The translations under genes were made by a program, and so were the position numbers. 64,000 bases of DNA from Stomoxys calcitrans (taxonomy: Eukaryota > Arthropoda > Insecta > Diptera > Muscidae): NCBI RefSeq assembly GCF_963082655.1, contig NC_081553.1, forward strand, positions 34,591,882-34,655,881, given 5' to 3'. Within the stretch, counting starts at the first letter, position 1; the number at the start of each line of letters is the position of its first letter. This document shows positions 57,507 through 64,000 of the stretch, piece after piece. The notes below the pieces were generated by a model. The model had not been told where the DNA came from, did no database searches, and saw only the letters and a program-made list of their open reading frames with translations.

Positions 57507-59060
57507 TTAGCTGGACAAGGCCCACTCCGCTGCGCCTTCTTTAACTCTCTAATATGCTTTTTGGGTGGGGACAATTCGCCCTGAATGTGGATATCGAATT
57601 CGTGCTACTGTGGCCTACGTCTGCATATGACGCTGAACGCCTGCGTTCGAATCCTAACGAGAACTTTGGACAAAATTTAAAGCGGTGGTTATCATCCCCT
57701 CTTAATGCTGTCGACATTTACAAGGTACCATGCCATGCATGTTCTTTAAAAAAATTCTTCTTAAAGAGGTGTCGCACTGCGACACACTGACTCGGACTCG
57801 GCTATAAAAAAAGGTCTCTTATTGTTGATAAGCTCAACTCGAATCGAAAAGCACTCATTGATGGGTGAGAAGTTTGCCCCAGCTCGGTTCCTGGGCAAAT
57901 TTTTACTTTCGGGTTTAGGGGGTATTTCGGGGTTGGTCACTTGACCATTTGAATAAGATTCGTGCTCTACTTTCGAAAACATTTCATATGAGTCCCATAA
58001 TGGCATGATCGGTAAATAAGTTCTGTTTGACGGTGAGGTGGACCCCAGGGTCTTTGTCCCGAAAATGAATATAAATTTCCCGCAAATCAATAAATTTCCA
58101 CCTCAAATAGCTTTAATACAATAGGGAGGTGTTTTTTGGGGAGGGGCGGCTTCCCAAACACATGGCCCTATATTGTCGGGATTGGTCTATATATCCATTT
58201 GGTGTGTTTAGGGCGGCCACCACAGCACCCGTACCCAAAAATAGTAACCATGTTTTTTTGGTGGCTGTTAGAATGCAACAAATTTCGAATGAAGAACATT
58301 ACCAACCTCCGAGATTAGCGTAATGAGTAGTGCTTTTTAGAGGAGACATTTCGACTCAAATATGGATATCGAATTCGTGTGAACTCCCAAATCCCTTTTC
58401 ATTGAGCCCCATCTTGTCATGGTCGGTATGTATGAACCGTTTGGAGGGTGTTTTGGGGCTGGGGCGGCCACCGGCATTTTGCCCTGAAAATAGATATCAA
58501 ATTCGTTCCTTACTCCCAAATACCGTTAATTTGAGCTCCATAGTGCCATAATCGGATGAGAAGTTCATTTTAGGGGGTGATTTAGGGCGTTCCCCCAAAA
58601 ATGGATATCAAATTCGTTCTCTACTCTCAAACACCTTTCATTTGAGTCCCATATTGCCATAATGGGTCAATTTTCCTATTCGATGTATTTTTAGGACGAA
58701 CAGCGCCACCTAGACTTGAACGCAAGTTTTAATGTCATATTCGTAATGTACTCCCAAATATCTTTCATTTGAATCCCATATAGTCATGGTCGGCTATTAT
58801 GCCCATTTGGGGGTATTTGGGGGTGGGGCGACCTCACATTACATGGACCTAATTTTTTATGCCGTATTTGTAATCCACTGTCGAATACTTGTCATTGAAG
58901 TCCCATATTGATAGGAAGGTGAAATAAATCTGTTTTGAGGAGTTTTGGGGTTGGGGCGGCCCGCTGGACCCGAAATTTAATAGGATATTCATTTTCTAGT
59001 CTCTCTCCTGGTTTTGGGGGGCTTTTTTGTTGTAAGAGGGATGGTCAGCCACCATCCGAT
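57507..59060 (-). mobile_element. Helitron-like element, 3' end intact, with nested SINE
   Basis: Minus strand 3' end at 57507 (CTAA, within the CTRR rule) preceded by a GC-rich palindrome. Only five bases separate it from the 5' end of the previous copy, so two copies lie head to tail. Units are diverged. A plus-sense SINE occupies 57608-57906. Confidence 0.75.
57608..57906 (+). repeat. tRNA-derived SINE
   Basis: Plus strand: 'tatgacgctgaacgcctg', B box cgttcgaatcc (57652-57662), body 'aggtgtcgcactgcgacac', tail 'cctgggcaaattttta'. The A-box half of the head is mostly replaced. Confidence 0.8.
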
Positions 59061-59066
59061 ATCTAA

Positions 59067-61755
59067 ACAAGTAAAAAGCCGTTCTATATGTGTAAACCAC
59101 CTCGGGGCTCAGGTATGTATGTAAACCACCTTTCGTCATAATCCGGTGAAAAATGCATAATTTATGACTCCATAGCAGCTTTATCAAAATATGGTCCGAT
59201 TTAGACCAAATTCGGCCAAAAAAACGGCTTAGGCCAATAAAACCCACATTTATCATCCAATTTTGCTGAAATTTGGGACAGTTAGTCCCTTCGACATCCT
59301 TCGTCAATTTGGCACATATCGGTCGAGATTTGATTATAGCTGCCATATAGACCGATCCTCCGATTTATGGTCTCAGGCCCATAAAAGCCCTATTTACTAT
59401 CCGATTTTGCTGAAATTTAGGACAGTGAGTTGTGTTAGGCCCTTCGACATCTTCGTTAATTTGGCCTAGATCGGTCCAGATTTGGATATAGCTGCCATAT
59501 AAACCGATCCTCCGATTTAGGGTCTTACGGCCCATAAAAGGCGCATTTATTGTCCGATGTCTTCGAAATTTGGGACAGTGAGTCAAGTTAAGCCCCCTGA
59601 CATACTTCCGCAATATGGCGCAGATCGGTCCAGATTTGGATATAGCTGCCATATAGACCGATCTCTTGGTTTTAGGTTTTGGGGCCATAAAAAGCGCACT
59701 TATTGTCCGATGTTGCTGTAATTTGAGACAGTAAGTTTAGTTGGGCCCCTCGACATCCTTCATCAATTTGGCCCAGATCGGTTCAGATTTGGATATAGCT
59801 GTCATATAGACCGATCCTCCGATTTAGGGTCTTCGGCCCATAAAAGCCACATTTATTATCCAATTTTACTAAAATTTGGGAGAGTGAGTTGTGCTCGGCC
59901 CTTCGACATCCTTCCTTAACTTGGCTCAGATCGGTCCAGATCTAATTATAGCTGCCATATAGACCGATCCCCGGATTTAGAGTCTTAAGCCCATAAAAGC
60001 CATAAGCCCATAAAAGCCCGTCGACATCCTTCGTTAATTTAGCCCTAATCGGTCCAGATTTGGATATAGCTGCCATATAGACCGATCTCTCGATTTAAGG
60101 TTTGGGGCCATAAAAGGCGCATTTATTATCCTATTTTGCTGATATTTGGGATTGTAAGTTGGGTTTAGTCCTTCAACATCTTTCTTAAATTTGGCTCAAA
60201 TCGGTTCAGATTTGGATATAGCTGTCATATAGACCGATCTCTCGATTTAAGATTTTGGGCCCATAAAAGGCGAATTTATTATCCAATTTCGCAGGCGCAT
60301 TTATTGTACGATGTCTCTAAAATTAGAGACAGTGAGTTAAGATAAGCCAATCGACGCGCTTGTGCAATATGACACAGATCGATCTAGATTTGGATATAGC
60401 CGCCATATAGACCGATCTCTCGATTTGTAGTTTTGGGCCCATAAAAGGCGCATTTATTGTCCGATGTCGCCGGAATTTGGGTCAGTGAGTAAGATTAATC
60501 TCCTCGACGTACTTCTGCAATATGGCGCAGATCGGTCCAGATTTGGATATAGCTGCCGTATAGACCGATCTCTTGGTTTTAGGTTTTGGGGCCATAAAAG
60601 ACGCATTTTTTGTCTGATGTTGCTGAAATTTGAGACAGTGAGTTTAGTTGGGCTCATCGACATCTGCCCGCAATTTGGCCCAAATCGGTCCAGATTTAGA
60701 TACAGCTGCCATATAGACCGATCTCTCGATTTAAGGTTTTGGGAACACAAAAGGCGCATTTATTGTCCGATGTTGCTGAAAATTGAGACAGTGAGTTAAG
60801 TTAAGCCCCTCGACGTACTTCTGCAATGTGGCACAGATCGATCTAGATTTGGATATAGCCGCCATATAGACCGATCTCTCGATTTGTAGTTTTGGGCCCA
60901 TAAAAGGCGCATTTATTGTCCGATGTCGCCGGAATTTGGGTCAGTGAGTTAGGTTAAGCCCCTCGACGTACTTCTGCAATATGGCGCAGATCGGTCCAGA
61001 TTTGGATATAGCTGCCGTATAGACAGATCTCTTGGTTTTAGGTTTTGGGGCCATAAAAGACGCATTTTTTGTCTGATGTTGCTGAAATTTGAGACAGTGA
61101 GTTTAGTTGGGCTCTTCGACATCTGCCTGCAATTTGGCTCAAATCGGTCCAGATTTAGATACAGCTGCCATATAGACCGATCTCACGATTTAAGGTTTTG
61201 GGAACACAAAAGGCGCATTTATTGTCCGATGTTGCTGAAAATTGAGACAGTGAGTTAAGTTAAGCCCCTCGACGTACTTCTGCAATGTGGCACAGATCGG
61301 TCCAGATTTGGATATAGCTGCAGTATAGACCGATCCTCCGATTTAGGGTCTTAGGCTCATAAAAGTCGCATTTATTGTCCGATGTCTTCGAAATTTGGGA
61401 CAGTGAGTGAAGTTAAGCCCCTTGACATACTTCTGCAATCTGGCGCAGATCGGTAAAAATTTGGATATAGCTGCCATATAGACCGATCATTCGATTTAAA
61501 GTTTTGGGCCCATAAAAGGCGCATTTATTATCCGATTTCGACAAAATTTGGGACAGTGCTTTGTGTTAGACTCTTCGACATTTCTTTGTAACTTTTATTT
61601 CAACAGACAGACGGACGAACATGGCTAGATGGTCTTAGATTTTTACGCTGATCAACAATATATATATACGTTTTAGGGTCGGAAATGGATATTTTGATGT
61701 GTTGCAAACCGAATGACAAAATGAATATACCCCCATCCTTCGGTGGCGGGAAAAA
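59067..61755 (-). mobile_element. HINE with minus-sense ends but plus-sense array
   Basis: Left end is a minus 3' terminus (aaacaagtaaaaagccgtt, 'ccacctttcgtcataatccg'). Right end is a minus 5' terminus with short (GTCY)n (61603-61615), 'tggatattttgatgtgttgc' and 'cccccatccttcggtggcgg'. Between about 59225 and 61590 about fifteen type 2 units run in the plus sense ('gatttggatatagctgccat'). In all other two-ended copies the array and ends agree. A higher-order repeat of about 420 bp is visible (60380-60800 versus 60800-61260). Confidence 0.82.
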
Positions 61756-62462
61756 AATATATATACCCCCGGCCCTTGGTGGTTGTTACAAAAATTTTGT
61801 TAGATTGGCATCCCTATTCGGATTCATTTTCCCCACCGAAATACCAAATCAGACTATGGTTTCCACAGTTTAACTATTTTCATCTCATCTTAGTTTCTAG
61901 TTTTTTTTTTTTGGTTTTTTTGCATTTGTTATGGTTGAAACTAGAAAACACCCTCTAATGGTTTCAATAACACATTTTCTCTGGTGGTTGCGGAATATTC
62001 TGCGATTCCAATGAGGCGGAGGACAAAGTAAATCATTTACACGTGAATAATCCTCCTTCTAATGCGTATCGCTAACTTAACCCAACCAAAGTGTCCAAGT
62101 TTTTAAGGGTAATTAATGCGAATAAGGCGTGTAATTTATGGATTAGGAGAAGATTACAAAATTTTGTTTTGAAGCAATTAGTTTCCTTGTTGGCCTAATG
62201 TTGGTTAGTTTCCAACAAGATAATGATACCGGTACTTGGTACATGTGAGAAGAGGGTAATGCAGCCATGTTGTATCGTAGAAGCAATGTTGGAAGAAAAT
62301 CCAAAGTCCATGGACGAAATTTAATTTATAGGTCTTTTTGGAAACGGATGCACTTAGCTACAATACACACACGTAGAGCTATATGGTGGCCAGCAAGATG
62401 TTGGTGGATTAAGGTACAACGCAAGTCTTCGGTGACATGTTCTGTAAATTTTGGCCATAGCA
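61756..62462. other. Intergenic, no gene seen
   Basis: AT-rich unique-looking DNA with A/T homopolymers. No gene is supported. Confidence 0.55.
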
Positions 62463-62662
62463 CTGCAAATTTTGCCCATGAACATTCCACTAAGGGACAG
62501 GGGCAAACTTCTCACACATCAATGAGTGCAGTTCGATTCAAGTTTAAGCTCAATGATAAGGGGCCTCCTTTTTACAACCGAGTCCGAACGGCGTGCCACA
62601 ATGCGACACCTCTTTGGAGAGAAGTTTTACATGGGAGAGTACCTCACAAATGTTGCCATTTT
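62463..62662 (-). repeat. tRNA-derived SINE, body and tail
   Basis: Minus strand: 'gtcgcattgtggcacgccg' body and tail 'gggcaaaatttgcag'. The tRNA-like head is missing. The 146-codon plus ORF starting at 62267 runs through this SINE and is not a gene. Confidence 0.82.
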
Positions 62663-63404
62663 GACCATAGATGCTTTTATGTCTATTTACTGTTGTCAAG
62701 TTCTTAAATATTTCTTCAACTATTTACATCTAACGAAATATTTCTTTCAATATTACAAAATGCAAAAGTTTCCATAATAAACTAAAATTGATATTCTATT
62801 AATTTTATTTAATTGACTCAAAATGTCATAGTACACCAGATGCCATACCTGTATCAGTTTTATCAGACCTGACCTTTCGTTGAAACAAAAAGAAAAATCA
62901 TTAGGGCTTTATTACTCTCATGTTGTTCACATATCACAGGTGCTCGTTAGTCATTTCCCTTTCCGTGCCATCATACTTTCATACTTTCGTCAAATGGTCA
63001 TTACATCCAATACTGTGCGTGCGTGTGTGTGTGTGTGTAGGGATACCCATCTCCTGATAATTCGTTCATCCTGTCTGTTATTGTTGGATATCAATAAATT
63101 TTCTTAGCTTAATTCAATATAATCGCAACAAATTGATTGTCAATAGTTTGAATTGACATTTACACCCAACGCCAACGAGAGCAGCAGAGACAACATCCTT
63201 CAAACGCTAATCCATGCGAGTGAGAGAGAGTGAGTGATACGGGTACAGCTACTAAGGCTGCATCCATTGATAACGTTTACCTTATATACGCACATCAACC
63301 GTGAATAGTTGAACAGGAGTGGAACAATGATGCCAAGTGCACTATGGGAAGGGACAGTAAAAAAAAATTCAGAAAAATGTTGGGCATACAGTTTTTGACA
63401 TTCA
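62663..63404. other. Intergenic, no gene seen
   Basis: Unique-looking AT-rich DNA with (GT)n near 63018-63038 and a GA-rich patch near 63210-63235. Confidence 0.55.
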
Positions 63405-64000
63405 TCATTTGTATACCGCCATCTTACGGTAGAGGTCTAAGACCCCATTAAGTATAAATATTTATAAATATGGGTTGCCCAAAAAGTAATTGCGGATTTT
63501 TTAAAAGAAAGTAAATGCATTTTTAATAAATCTTAGAATGAACTTTAATCAAATATACATTTTTTACATTTTTTTTCTAAAGCAAGCTAAAAGTAACAGC
63601 TGATAACTGACAGAAGAAAGAATGCAATTACAGAGTCACAAGCCGTTAAAAAAATTTGTCAACGCCGACTATATGAAAAATCCGCAATTACTTTTTGGGC
63701 AACCCATAATAAATATTTTTGATCGCCTTAATATTTTAAGTTGCTCTAGCCATGTCCTCCCATCTGTCCGCCTGTCGAAAGCACGCTAACTTTCGAACGA
63801 ATAAAACTAGGCGCTTGAAATTTTGCACAAATACTTCCTGTAAGTGTAGGTTGCTCCTCTAGAGGGCGCAAATCTTATCCGATTTGGCTGAAATTTTGCG
63901 TGAGGTGTTTTCCTGTGATTTCCAACAACTGTGCTAAGTATGGTTGAAATCGGTTCATAACCTGATAAAGCTTTCATACAAACCAATTTTGGGTCTTGAA
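63405..64000 (+). mobile_element. HINE, type 1, running off the window
   Basis: 5' block remnants ('gtataccgccatcttacgg', 'gaccccattaagtataaa'), a MITE insertion, then 'atgtcctcccatctgtccgc', 'gaaagcacgctaacttt' and the first units. The 3' end lies beyond the window. Confidence 0.8.
63471..63706. mobile_element. Mariner-type MITE, 236 bp, intact
   Basis: Perfect terminal inverted repeats of about 31 bp, beginning tgggttgcccaaaaagtaat, flanked by TA on both sides (63469-63470 and 63707-63708). The terminal sequence is of the irritans-type mariner kind. It has no ORF and depends on a transposase made elsewhere. It interrupts the 5' block of the HINE. Confidence 0.93.

Noticed and set aside
62267..62707. 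146-codon ORF
   Set aside because: Its second half is antisense SINE sequence.

Overview
This window is AT-rich, gene-poor eukaryotic DNA built almost entirely of nested transposable elements. It most resembles a higher fly, probably a calyptrate/muscid such as Stomoxys or Musca. That placement is inference from three things: DINE-1/mini-me-like Helentron derivatives carrying (GTCY)n microsatellites, a DD41D (rosa-type) mariner, and a BEL/Pao LTR retrotransposon. No host gene with a recognisable function was found. One 97-codon ORF (35127-35420) is the only non-transposon coding candidate, and it is unrecognised.

Layout. 1-7150: fragments and copies of Helentron-like non-autonomous elements (HINEs). 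They start TTATACCC, often carry a (GTCY)n microsatellite, hold tandem ~153 bp units, and end in a GC-rich hairpin plus a T-rich tail (...ACTTGTTT). 7151-18215: a Helitron-like element made of ~130 bp units, split by a complete 9,386 bp BEL/Pao retrotransposon (7752-17137, minus strand) whose two 445 bp LTRs read as identical. 18216-27354: HINE, unique DNA, tRNA-derived SINE copies, two Helitron-like copies facing away from each other, and an intact HINE. 27430-34110: mariner relics, a large HINE with a ~460 bp (GTCY)n expansion, and a ~389 bp tandem duplication. 34111-35785: mostly unique. 35786-43725: HINEs, including one nested in another. 43726-47361: mostly unique, with a HINE end and a SINE. 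47362-52434: a Helitron-like element containing a mariner that contains a HINE (three levels). 52435-61755: further HINE and Helitron-like copies, including a HINE whose tandem array is inverted relative to its ends. 61756-64000: unique DNA, a SINE fragment, and a HINE carrying a mariner-type MITE.

How the parts work together. The only near-intact protein-coding system is the BEL/Pao element. It has a long leader, a short ATG-started ORF in a strong Kozak context, and a 1,715-codon frame encoding gag-like domain, zinc knuckles, protease, RT, RNase H and integrase. Downstream of integrase, where some elements carry env, lies a separate 305-codon ORF that repeats only the zinc-knuckle plus aspartyl-protease module. 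This extra module, the +1 frame relation at the start of the polyprotein and a hydrophobic Cys-rich ORF in the leader are the most unusual coding observations. The HINE and Helitron-like elements are non-autonomous and encode nothing credible. All three mariner transposases are broken.
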